A stretch of 64,000 nucleotides of DNA from Streptomyces asoensis (GTDB lineage: Bacteria; Actinomycetota; Actinomycetes; Streptomycetales; Streptomycetaceae). The position numbers were made by a program, and so were the translations under genes. Under the pieces are notes generated by a model, which was given only the letters and a program-made list of their open reading frames with translations, searched no databases and was not told the DNA's origin. Below are positions 56,939 through 64,000 of this stretch, piece after piece. Positions within the stretch are counted from its first letter, which is position 1; each line of letters starts with the position of its first letter. The stretch is taken from NCBI RefSeq assembly GCF_016860545.1, contig NZ_BNEB01000003.1, positions 1,488,001-1,552,000 on the forward strand, in the 5' to 3' direction.

Positions 56939-58219
56939 ATGAAGCTGAAGATCCCTCAGGCGGCTGACCGCCGGACCTTGTCCGGCGTGCTGGCTTCCGC
57001 CCTCGCCGCGACCATCGCCGCCGTGCTGGTCGCCCTGACGCCAACCCAGGCACTGGCCATCGCCACACCGGTGCCGCTGGCCACGGCCGCGAGCTTCTCC
57101 GTTCTGTCGGGCCAGGGAGTCACCAATACCGGCCCCTCGTTGATCAGCCACGACCTCGGCACGCACCCGAACCCGGCCATCTCCGGTTTCCCGCCCGGCC
57201 AGGTACTCGGCGCCGTGCACGCCGCGGACGCTGTCGCGCTTCAGGCCAAGGCCGACCTGGTCACGGCGTACAACAACGCGGCCGGCCAGGCCACGGACTT
57301 CGCACTTCCGGCAGCCATCGGCAACGGACAGACGCTGCTGCCGGGCGTCCACACCGCCGTCTCCGGCGTCGGACTCACCGGTGACCTGATCCTGGACGCC
57401 GGGGGCAACCCGAACGCCGTCTGGGTCTTCCAGATCCCCGAAGCTCTGACGACGGCGACCTCCAGCCGAGTGCTCCTCACCAACGGGGCGGCGGCCTGCA
57501 ACGTGTTCTGGCAGATCGGGAGTTCCGCCACCCTCGGCACCACGTCCACGTTCGTGGGCACCATCATGGCTCTGACCTCGATCACCGTGACGACGGGGAC
57601 GAACATCGAGGGGCGGGCGCTGGCGCGTAACGGCTCCGTGACGCTCGACAACAACCGAATCTTCCTCGGCGGGTGTGCGACGTCCACCACCGGCGGAACG
57701 ACGACGGGAACGACCACCGGCACCACGACCGGTACCACTGCGGGAACGACCACCAGTGGGGGGCTCCTGGGGGGCGGCCTCGTCAGCGGTGGCCTTCTGG
57801 GCGGACCGATCGTCGGGACCGGCGGCACCTCGGGAAATGTGGCCGGCAATACGGCAGGGAACACCGCCGGTAACTCTTCCGGCAACACGGCGGGCAACAC
57901 CGCCGGGAACACCGGCAACACCGCCGGGAACACCAGTGGCGGACATGGCCCCGGCGGGAACGGTCATGCACCGGGTGGACCGAACCACGAGGGCGGGCCA
58001 GGCAAGCACGACCAGGGGCAGGGTCAGCAGGACCACGGCAAGCACGACCAGGGGCAGGGTCAGGAGGACCACGGCAAGCACGACCAGGGGCAGGGTCAGG
58101 AGGACCACGGCAAGCACGACCAGGGGCAGGGTCAGCAGGACCACGGCAAGCACGAGCACGGCGCGCAGCCCGACGAGAACTACGGCTACGACGGGGTGCC
58201 GAAGGGCTACGAGGGCTAG
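56939..58219 (+). CDS. Secreted ice-binding-like (DUF3494) protein with repetitive C-terminus
   Basis: A 426-residue exported protein. The signal region is SGVLASALAATIAAVLVALT. The DUF3494 beta-solenoid follows, recognisable from LATAASFSVLSGQGVTNTGP, ISHDLGTHPNPAISGFPPGQ, ATDFALPAAIGNGQTLLPGV and NVFWQIGSSATLGTTSTFVG. This fold is shared by ice-binding proteins and by adhesins. After residue ~250 come Thr/Gly and (GNTA)n-type repeats and then four copies of a 12-residue KHDQGQGQxDHG unit. No LPXTG or transmembrane anchor is present. ATG 56939 is used with AGGAAA about 10 bases upstream. Confidence 0.84.
   Translation: MKLKIPQAADRRTLSGVLASALAATIAAVLVALTPTQALAIATPVPLATAASFSVLSGQGVTNTGPSLISHDLGTHPNPAISGFPPGQVLGAVHAADAVALQAKADLVTAYNNAAGQATDFALPAAIGNGQTLLPGVHTAVSGVGLTGDLILDAGGNPNAVWVFQIPEALTTATSSRVLLTNGAAACNVFWQIGSSATLGTTSTFVGTIMALTSITVTTGTNIEGRALARNGSVTLDNNRIFLGGCATSTTGGTTTGTTTGTTTGTTAGTTTSGGLLGGGLVSGGLLGGPIVGTGGTSGNVAGNTAGNTAGNSSGNTAGNTAGNTGNTAGNTSGGHGPGGNGHAPGGPNHEGGPGKHDQGQGQQDHGKHDQGQGQEDHGKHDQGQGQEDHGKHDQGQGQQDHGKHEHGAQPDENYGYDGVPKGYEG
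58001..58156 (+). repeat. 36-bp coding tandem repeat, 4 copies plus a partial
   Basis: Unit starting GGCAAGCACGACCAGGGGCA, at 58001, 58037, 58073 and 58109, with a 12-base partial copy at 58145. Copies differ only at one codon (CAG or GAG). It encodes the hydrophilic His/Gln/Asp tail of the DUF3494 protein. Confidence 0.92.
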
Positions 58220-58352
58220 GCAGCGCACGGCGGTCAGCCCGCACACCGGATGACGGCGCGCGGCGGAAGGGTCGTCGAGTCCGCCGCGCGCCGCCGGCGG
58301 CAGTCAGCGGGAAGCCAGGCGCGAACAGCTGATAGGGAAAGACAGGTAGGCG

Positions 58353-59069
58353 GTGTCGAGCGGAATCGACTCAGCGGACGCGGAGGAAATCCAGCAGTCC
58401 GAGTCCGGTCCGGCCACCCAGGAGTGTCCTGATGTCATGGCCGCTCCCCCCGAGTTGCCGATAAGCGCCCGTGTACTGAAAGCAGGGCTGTGCACCGCCG
58501 TGGCATTGTGTGTGGCGGCGAGTTTCATCCACGTGATTCTGGTGTTCTTCCATGTGGCGCCGGCCAACACCGTCTCGAAACGCTACAGTCCGCTGATCAA
58601 TACGTGGGTGTATCCCTTCTTCGAACAGAACTGGCGGCTCTTCGCTCCGGATCCCGAATCCGTCAACCGGCGGATTCTGGCAAGAACCGCGCACACCGGC
58701 TCCGACGGATCGGTCCAGGTCGGTCCCTGGTTCGACCTCACTGTCGTGGACCGTTCAGCGGTCGAGCGCGATCCGTTCCCCAGCCACACCGCACAGAACA
58801 TGCTGCGGCGCGCCTGGGCCGGCTACGTCGACTCGCACGGAGGAGATGACAAGGCGCGCACCGAGCGCGCGCTGATGATGCAGAAGTACCTGAGAAACAT
58901 CGCCGCGGACCGGGCCGCCGTACGTCAGGACGGCACCTTCGACTTCATTCAGCTCCGCGTCGTGACCCTGCCCATCGCGGCGCCGGGTCCGGCCACCGGC
59001 GTCAGCCCTCCGACGCCGGTGGACAACCGGCTCCTGCCCTGGTGGAAGGTGATCCGCCATGGAAAGTGA
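58353..59069 (+). CDS. DUF5819 family membrane protein
   Basis: A 238-residue protein: about 40 charged residues, one hydrophobic helix (VALCVAASFIHVILVFFHVA) and a soluble domain with APANTVSKRYSPLINTWVYP, FFEQNWRLFAPDPESVNRRI and MQKYLRNIAADRAA. These are the hallmarks of DUF5819, which in Streptomyces is paired with an HTTM protein. The start is uncertain: GTG 58353 with AGGTAGG upstream, or ATG 58437. Its stop overlaps the HTTM gene by 11 bases, so the two are coupled and probably act together in the membrane. Confidence 0.87.
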   Translation: MSSGIDSADAEEIQQSESGPATQECPDVMAAPPELPISARVLKAGLCTAVALCVAASFIHVILVFFHVAPANTVSKRYSPLINTWVYPFFEQNWRLFAPDPESVNRRILARTAHTGSDGSVQVGPWFDLTVVDRSAVERDPFPSHTAQNMLRRAWAGYVDSHGGDDKARTERALMMQKYLRNIAADRAAVRQDGTFDFIQLRVVTLPIAAPGPATGVSPPTPVDNRLLPWWKVIRHGK

Positions 59070-60237
59070 GGCACAGAGGACCGCGTCCGCGGGTGTCGTC
59101 CGCTGGCTCGCCGAGCGGATCACCGGTGTGTGGGACCTCCTGACCGGCCGCCCCCTGTCCCTGTACGGGGCGGCGGTGCTGCGCATCGGCTACGGGCTGC
59201 TCTACCTGGTCTTTCTGCTGCGCGAGTTTCCGCACCGTGACGAGATCTGGGGCCCCGGCTCTCCGTGGACGCCCGCCCTGGCACGCCAGCTCTTCGACCA
59301 GACGGGCTGGTTCAGCGTTCTGGTCCTGTCCGACAGTCGCGCCTACTTCGAACTCTGCTATGCGTTGGCGCTGGTCACAGCCGCACTGTTCCTGTTGGGC
59401 TGGCGTACTCGTGTCCTGTCGGTCCTCTTCGCCGTCGTGGTGACCTCGTTCCACAGCAGGGCGATCTTCATGACGGACGGGGGTGACAACCTGGTCCTGC
59501 TCATGTCCCTCTACCTTGTCCTCACCGCGTGCGGCCGACGCTGGTCCCTGGACGCTCGCAGGGACCAGCTGAAGACGGTGCGTCAGGCCGACGCGCCTGC
59601 CTCGGCGAGGAGCTCTCTTGCCACACAACTCCGCGACGGACGATCCATGTTGGTCACGGTGGTGCACAACTGCGGCATGTTCCTGATCGCGGCGCAGGTC
59701 TGTTTTCTCTATGGTTCGGCCGGCCTGTACAAGGTCCAGGGAGCTTCCTGGGGAGGCGGCACCGCTCTTCACTACGTGCTGAACCTCGAACTCTTCGGGC
59801 CCTGGCCCGCCCTCTCCCACTTCGTGGACGAGCACACGCTCGTGGTCGCCGTCGCCGGCTACCTGACCGTGCTCCTGCAGGTGGCCTTTCCGTTCGTGCT
59901 CTTCGGCAGGCTCAAATATCCCGTCCTGACCATGCTGCTGGGCATGCACATCGGCATCGCCGTGTTGATGGGGCTGCCCCTCTTCTCCGGCGCGATGATC
60001 GTCGCGGACGCAGTGTTCCTTCCCGACCGCTTCTACGGCTTCCTGCCCCGCCTCTGCCGCCGCGCGCTGCGGCGGACGGACAACGGCAGTCCGGCGCCCT
60101 CAGGGGGGCCGGGCCCCGGAGCCGTGCCCGCGCAAGGCGCACCGGTCTGCGGACCAGGGGCGAAGCACGGAGTCGTCCTCCTGACGGGGCGCGAGGACAC
60201 CGCGCCCTCCGGCATGAATCCGGCACGGCGCCGGTGA
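59059..60237 (+). CDS. HTTM-domain membrane protein (vitamin K carboxylase-like)
   Basis: A 392-residue protein with several transmembrane helices: LRIGYGLLYLVFLLREFPHR, YALALVTAALFLLGWRTRVL, VVHNCGMFLIAAQVCFLYGS and YLTVLLQVAFPFVLFGRLKY. The conserved FLYGSAGLYKVQGASWGGGT is the HTTM signature. HTTM proteins resemble the membrane part of vitamin K-dependent gamma-carboxylase; their bacterial role is unknown. Start ATG 59059 lies inside the DUF5819 gene with GGAAGG upstream. A bidirectional terminator follows. Confidence 0.9.
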   Translation: MESEAQRTASAGVVRWLAERITGVWDLLTGRPLSLYGAAVLRIGYGLLYLVFLLREFPHRDEIWGPGSPWTPALARQLFDQTGWFSVLVLSDSRAYFELCYALALVTAALFLLGWRTRVLSVLFAVVVTSFHSRAIFMTDGGDNLVLLMSLYLVLTACGRRWSLDARRDQLKTVRQADAPASARSSLATQLRDGRSMLVTVVHNCGMFLIAAQVCFLYGSAGLYKVQGASWGGGTALHYVLNLELFGPWPALSHFVDEHTLVVAVAGYLTVLLQVAFPFVLFGRLKYPVLTMLLGMHIGIAVLMGLPLFSGAMIVADAVFLPDRFYGFLPRLCRRALRRTDNGSPAPSGGPGPGAVPAQGAPVCGPGAKHGVVLLTGREDTAPSGMNPARRR

Positions 60238-60251
60238 TGGCCGAGCAGTAA

Positions 60252-60278
60252 GAGGCCCAGGTCGATGACCTGGGCCTT
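60252..60278. terminator. Bidirectional terminator between HTTM and desaturase genes
   Basis: GGCCCAGGTC, loop GAT, GACCTGGGCC gives a perfect 10-bp stem, extendable by an A-T pair, followed by TTCTTC; it lies between converging genes. Confidence 0.85.
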
Positions 60279-60323
60279 CTTCATGGAGTCAGGGCTGCTG
60301 CGGACCTGATCCGCCGCCAGAAC

Positions 60324-61367
60324 CTACGCGGCCACGTCGGAGTGCCTGAGCGGTGCTCCAGCCTGATGAAGGCTGGTGAGGGCCTGCCGGTAGGAGGCGA
60401 TCAACCCGGTCTCGGCGTAGTCCACGCCCAGTTCCTCGCAGTAGCGGCGGACGACGCGCCTGGCCTCGCGCAGGTTGGGGCTGGGCATGCTCGGGAACAG
60501 GTGGTGCTCGATCTGGTGGTTCAGCCCGCCCAGCGCGATGTCCGTGAACCAGCCGCCGCGCACGTTGCGCGAGGTGAGCACCTGGCGGCGGAGGAAGTCC
60601 GGGCGGTCGTCGCCCGTCAGGATGGGCATGCCCTTGTGGTTCGGGGCGAAGAGGGAGCCGAGGTAGACGCCGAACAGGCCCTGGTGGACGGCGACGAACG
60701 CGATCGCCATACCGGGCGGCAGCAGCCAGAGCAGGACGGCCAGGTAGACCGCGAAGTGCCCGAACAGCAGGGCGCCGTCGAGCGTCCGGTTCTTGAGGGA
60801 GCGGTTGGCCAGCGCCCGCACGCTCGACACGTGCAGGTTGAAGCCCTCCAGGGTGAGGAGGGGGAAGAACAGGAACGCCTGCCGGCGGCCGATCAGCCGG
60901 GGGAGCCCCTTGGCGACCCGGGCCTGGTCCTGGGACCAGACCAGCAGGTCGGGGGCGAGGTCGGGGTCGAGTTCCTCGTGGTTGGGGTTGGCGTGGTGGC
61001 GGGTGTGCTTGTCCTGCCACCATCCGTAGCTCATTCCCACGCCGGCGCCGGCGATCCGGCCGGATGCCTCGCTGGCCCTGCGTCGGCGGAACACCTGGCG
61101 GTGGGCCGCGTCATGGGCGATCAGCGCGACCTGCCCGAAGACGACGGCCAGGAGTCCGGCGACCGTCAGCGTCCACCAACTGCGGCCGATGAGCGCGACG
61201 GCGGCCCACCCGCCGACGTAGAACGCGGCCACCGCGGTGATCCGCACTGCGTAATAGCCCGGCCTGCGCCCCAGCAGGCCGGCATCGGCGATTCTTCTCG
61301 ACAGTCGGGCGAAGTCACTGCCCGAGGCCTCCGGAGGCGGGGGGCGGACCGTGGAGTCTGTGGTCAT
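60324..61367 (-). CDS. Membrane fatty acid desaturase
   Basis: A 347-residue enzyme with the three histidine boxes of membrane di-iron desaturases: HDAAH, HTRHHANPN and NHQIEHHLFP. The Gln in QIEHH is typical of front-end/acyl-lipid desaturases, but no cytochrome b5 domain is fused. Hydrophobic helices (VAAFYVGGWAAVALIG, WWTLTVAGLLAVVFG, LFGHFAVYLAVLLWLLPPGM) flank them. It would insert a double bond in membrane lipid acyl chains. Start ATG 61365-61367 has GGAGAGAG upstream. The 5' region carries a palindrome, AGGGAC-GAC-GTCCCT (61486-61500). Confidence 0.93.
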   Translation of the reverse strand: MTTDSTVRPPPPEASGSDFARLSRRIADAGLLGRRPGYYAVRITAVAAFYVGGWAAVALIGRSWWTLTVAGLLAVVFGQVALIAHDAAHRQVFRRRRASEASGRIAGAGVGMSYGWWQDKHTRHHANPNHEELDPDLAPDLLVWSQDQARVAKGLPRLIGRRQAFLFFPLLTLEGFNLHVSSVRALANRSLKNRTLDGALLFGHFAVYLAVLLWLLPPGMAIAFVAVHQGLFGVYLGSLFAPNHKGMPILTGDDRPDFLRRQVLTSRNVRGGWFTDIALGGLNHQIEHHLFPSMPSPNLREARRVVRRYCEELGVDYAETGLIASYRQALTSLHQAGAPLRHSDVAA

Positions 61368-61735
61368 ATGGGTGTCACTCTCTCCGAGGAAGGCAGACGG
61401 CCGGGCGCCTCGGAGGTGCTGAGACCGGGCCACGGGCAGCGATGCGCTCTCGCCGTTGCGGAAACGCGTCGCGCGACCGCGGAACAGGGACGACGTCCCT
61501 CTGCGCATGCGGGTTCCCCGCCAGGCGGCTCTCACACCGTGGCAGTGGGGGCAGGGCCTGCGCAGTCATGGTCGCGCGCTGTCACAGAGGAACCCGGGCC
61601 GACCGCGACCGCGAGGTTTCGGGGCGGAGTCCTCGGCCCACCGCCGTCGCACATTCGGAGACGGGCAAAAGGTATTAAAAAGAATATAATTCCAGGGGTG
61701 GTATCTCCGCGGCCTTGCGAGGGAGGAATATCCCG
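61368..61735. other. Divergent intergenic region between desaturase and Asp23 genes
   Basis: This 368-base region holds a 15-base dyad (AGGGAC-GAC-GTCCCT, 61486-61500) and, near 61670-61690, an AT-rich patch with TATAAT, a perfect -10 sequence that is striking in this GC-rich DNA. I cannot pair it with a good -35. A GGTATT lies close by, reminiscent of stress-sigma -10 sites. No gene is seen. Confidence 0.5.
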
Positions 61736-62170
61736 ATGACTGAGAACACCGGCGTCAGGCCCGGCGCTGCGCCCGGTTCTCGCGGCCGGACGACCATCGC
61801 CGACGTGGTGGTGGAGAAGATTGCCGGAACAGCGGCCCAGGACGTACTCGGCGTCCACGCCCTGGGCAGTGGATTCGCCCGCTCGATGGGATCCATGCGG
61901 GAGCGGATGCCCGGCGCCGGCAGCGGCAAGTCCGCGACGCGCGGTGTCAGTGTCGAGGTCGGAGAGCTCCAGGCTGCCATCGATCTGGAACTCGTCGTCG
62001 ACTACGGCGTCTCGATCACGGACGTGGCCGCCGCGGTGCGGGAGAACGTGATCTCCGCCGTGGAGCGGATGGCGGGTCGGGACGTCGTGGAAGTCGACAT
62101 CATGGTCAGCGACGTGAAACTGCCGGACGGCGAAGAGGACGAAGGGGAGGAGCGGCAGCGGATCCGGTAG
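61736..62170 (+). CDS. Asp23/Gls24 family protein
   Basis: A 144-residue protein of the Asp23 (alkaline shock) family: RTTIADVVVEKIAGTAAQDV near the start, then ATRGVSVEVGELQAAIDLEL and VDYGVSITDVAAAVRENVIS, GRDVVEVDIMVSDVKLP. In Streptomyces such proteins usually come in clusters of two or three; here it is single. The family is linked to cell-envelope stress. Start ATG 61736 follows GGGAGGA at about 9 bases. An AT-rich promoter region lies upstream. Confidence 0.93.
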   Translation: MTENTGVRPGAAPGSRGRTTIADVVVEKIAGTAAQDVLGVHALGSGFARSMGSMRERMPGAGSGKSATRGVSVEVGELQAAIDLELVVDYGVSITDVAAAVRENVISAVERMAGRDVVEVDIMVSDVKLPDGEEDEGEERQRIR

Positions 62171-62726
62171 CCGGGGCGGAAGCCCGCATGAGTTTCATAT
62201 CGTCGATCTGCTCCACCTGGCGACCGGCTCCCCGTGGCGCCCCACCCGGCGTCGGGCCCGCCGGCCTGCTCCTGGATGCAGCGCGCTCCGGCTCGGCCCG
62301 CACCTGCGGGGGTACCGTCGGCGTCAAGATCAGTGACACAGCGGCCTTTGCGGCACGGGCCCGAGTACCGTGCGGGGCGCCAGGTGCGAGCGCGTCGTCG
62401 CCCCCAGGCTTGTCCGCATCCTGAGATGGGGCGGCTTCGGACCGTCTGACCCGCTGGGACAGGACTAGCATGACGCAGGAGCGTCCCAGACCCCGGCGGC
62501 TTGTCGTTCGACGACACAGATGGTTGCGCGGAGCGGACCTCTCGTCCGTCTGCCTGCGCTTCCCCCGGAAGGAACCGGGCAAGTCGTGGGTTCTGTCGGG
62601 CAAGCCCTTGGACCGGCCGTCTTTCCGCCTCCGCCGCATCTACGTCCCCGTCGGCAGCGCGCCGGGGGAGCCGGGACTCCCGGCGTCCCCGTCTCGCTGC
62701 CGGACGGTCTTCCGAACCGAGGCGTC
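62171..62726. other. Region without a supported gene
   Basis: About 556 bases. Frames open here give Arg/Pro-rich products without recognisable domains. The promoter of the STAS gene should be present; TAGCAT near 62465 with nearby CTGGGAC/GTCCCAG arms is a possible control site, but its distance from the next start codon is large. Confidence 0.4.
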
Positions 62727-63152
62727 ATGCCCCTCTCCCAGCTCGCCGTCCATCGTCATGACCGACGGAATCGGGCACTGATCACCCTGGCCGGTGAGAT
62801 CGACCTGGGATCGGGACCGCCGGTGTGCGCAGCGCTGGCACGATGCCTGAGCGATGGCATCCGCATCGTCGACGTCGACCTCACTGCCGTGACCTTCTGC
62901 GACTGCAGCGGTCTCAATGTGTTCCTCTACGCCGCGCAGCGGACCGGGGAGGTCGGCGGGATCCTGCGACTGCACAACCCGCCGCCGACACTGGCGCAGA
63001 TCCTCGCCCTCACCGGCTGCGGATTCCTGCTTCTCGGCCTTCCGCTCGGGCATCTGCCACCGTCTCCGGGGGACGTTTCCGACCCGGTCGTTCCGGCCCC
63101 ACCGGACCGGAGTGTTCCAGTGCCGGTCGTCCTGCGGGGTGACGCGCGATGA
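62727..63152 (+). CDS. STAS-domain protein (anti-sigma factor antagonist type)
   Basis: A 141-residue STAS protein: RNRALITLAGEIDLGSGPPV, RIVDVDLTAVTFCDCSGLNV and LQILALTGCGF-like end. The phospho-acceptor position (normally DSSGL) reads DCSGL, which keeps the Ser as a possible phosphorylation site. A Pro/Val-rich tail follows. Such proteins release sigma factors from HATPase anti-sigma factors; none is encoded nearby. Start ATG 62727 has CGAGGCG upstream. Confidence 0.88.
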   Translation: MPLSQLAVHRHDRRNRALITLAGEIDLGSGPPVCAALARCLSDGIRIVDVDLTAVTFCDCSGLNVFLYAAQRTGEVGGILRLHNPPPTLAQILALTGCGFLLLGLPLGHLPPSPGDVSDPVVPAPPDRSVPVPVVLRGDAR

Positions 63153-63297
63153 AGGCCCGGCTCAGGCAGGGGCGGCCGTACGAGCCCCATGCGGGCCAGT
63201 CGTCCACCTTGTTCCGTGTGCTGGTATTCCCTCCGGGGGCCTGTACCACGGCGCGGCTTGCGGGCCTGGCCCGCGATGCCTGGACGCGGTGGCCCGG

Positions 63298-64000
63298 ATG
63301 AGGGCCGACAGCCGGTCGGCCCGCATCCAGATGCTGGTCGCCGAGCAGGCCGCCCGCCGCGACGCCCCGGTCGGTGTGGTGGACGTGTGCACCGCGGCCG
63401 TGGCCGCGTTGCCGGTGGGCGGAGCCGGGGTGTCGGCGATGTCCAGGAACACCGCAAGCCATCCGCTGTGCAGCACCGACGACATCAGCGAGCAGTTGGA
63501 GGAGCTCCAGCTCACCCTGGGCGAGGGCCCCTGCGTGGACGCCTTCACCCACGGATCGGCCGTCCTGTCCCCCGATCTGCTGACCGGCGGGCTACAGGAC
63601 CGCTGGCCCGTGTTCGCCGACGCGGCCTTGGAAGCCGGGGCACGCGCTGTCTTCGCACTCCCCCTGCAGATCGGGGCGATCAGCTCGGGAACCCTGGACC
63701 TGTACGCCGACGTGCCGACCGTGCTGGACGCGGAGGAGCTGGCCGACGCGCTGGCGTTCGCCGATCTCGTCACGCTGCTTCTGCTCGACGCGCGGATCGA
63801 CGAAACCGCTGCGCAGGTCGGCGTACCGTCACCGGTCCACGGCTTCGAGGACACGGGCGGATACCGGGCGGAGATCGACCAGGCCACCGGCATCCTCACG
63901 GTCCAGCTCGGTGTCGGAATCGACGACGCCTTCGTCCGGCTCCGCGCCTACGCCTACACGCGAGGGCGCCGGCTCGCCGACGTTGCCGCCGACGTGGTGG
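63298..64000 (+). CDS. GAF and ANTAR domain protein (cut by window edge)
   Basis: The frame stays open to the end of the window, so at least 234 residues are present. The N-terminal half is a GAF-like sensor (GVVDVCTAAVAALPVGGAGV, STDDISEQLEELQLTLGEGP, CVDAF, VFALPLQIGAISSGTLDLYA). The end begins an ANTAR RNA-binding module (RAEIDQATGILTVQLGVGID then DAFVRLRAYAYTRGRRLADV). ANTAR proteins act as antiterminators; GAF/ANTAR forms are common in Streptomyces and mycobacteria. Start ATG 63298 or GTG 63289; neither has a strong ribosome-binding site. The C-terminus lies outside. Confidence 0.9.
   Translation, partial: MRADSRSARIQMLVAEQAARRDAPVGVVDVCTAAVAALPVGGAGVSAMSRNTASHPLCSTDDISEQLEELQLTLGEGPCVDAFTHGSAVLSPDLLTGGLQDRWPVFADAALEAGARAVFALPLQIGAISSGTLDLYADVPTVLDAEELADALAFADLVTLLLLDARIDETAAQVGVPSPVHGFEDTGGYRAEIDQATGILTVQLGVGIDDAFVRLRAYAYTRGRRLADVAADVV

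Noticed and set aside
58001..58156. Regular 36-bp repeats that might suggest a CRISPR-like array
   Set aside because: The repeats are directly adjacent without spacers, stay in frame and encode part of the DUF3494 protein, so they are a coding tandem repeat.
62470..62781. A 103-codon rightward frame before the STAS gene
   Set aside because: Arg/Pro/Ser-rich composition without a domain, weak ribosome-binding site, and it overlaps the better-supported STAS gene in another frame.

Overview
The window is chromosomal DNA from a high-GC actinomycete, almost certainly a Streptomyces. Third-position GC is very high, GTG and TTG starts are common, and Streptomyces-typical families are present: SCO2400-like zinc-ribbon membrane proteins, Scr1-type XRE regulators, DUF5819/HTTM pairs, CU044_5270 membrane partners of ECF sigma factors, and GAF/ANTAR proteins. 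All calls come from reading the sequence; no database search was run.

Region 1 (1-10653) is one end of an extracellular-type contractile injection system (eCIS) locus. It holds the start of the tail sheath gene, two paralogous single-pass membrane proteins with different C-terminal binding modules (ChW-like and ricin-type), an AAA+ ATPase, a DUF4255/Pvc16-type protein and two LuxR-type regulators. Region 2 (10774-16213) holds small housekeeping genes, among them a cold-shock protein next to a DEAD-box RNA helicase, a lipoprotein, DUF952, TerB and a zinc-ribbon membrane protein. Region 3 (16454-24768) holds a secreted pectate lyase behind a palindromic operator, a PPOX-fold enzyme, a divergent TetR/oxidoreductase pair, two tail-to-tail ECF sigma/CU044_5270 modules and a MerR-like regulator.

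Region 4 (25145-30728) is a hemicellulose cluster: acetylxylan esterase and GH11 xylanase (an axeA/xlnB-type pair sharing an identical CBM2), followed upstream by a xylose-type ABC importer. Region 5 (30891-43274) holds a lipoprotein polysaccharide deacetylase, a lamin-tail-domain protein, a NarL-type two-component system facing an ABC efflux-type operon, a divergent AraC-type regulator/saccharopine-dehydrogenase-like pair and a secreted alpha/beta hydrolase. Region 6 (43303-53073) is the most unusual. It contains a secreted TNT-type NAD glycohydrolase followed by a small orphan gene (possible immunity protein), a class A PBP whose transpeptidase has lost the SxxK motif, an ECF-like sigma factor fused to a membrane/extracytoplasmic domain and overlapping that PBP gene, a conventional ECF/anti-sigma-like pair, and a large secreted FG-GAP protein.

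Region 7 (53384-56938) is gene-poor and looks decayed: two small genes, a degenerate 3' fragment of a tRNA-Gly, a frameshifted pseudogene, a possible 32-aa gene and an orphan Scr1-type regulator. Region 8 (56939-64000) holds an ice-binding-like (DUF3494) secreted protein with 36-bp coding repeats, a DUF5819/HTTM pair, a fatty acid desaturase, an Asp23 protein, a STAS protein and a truncated GAF/ANTAR protein.

No rRNA, CRISPR array, insertion sequence or origin was seen.
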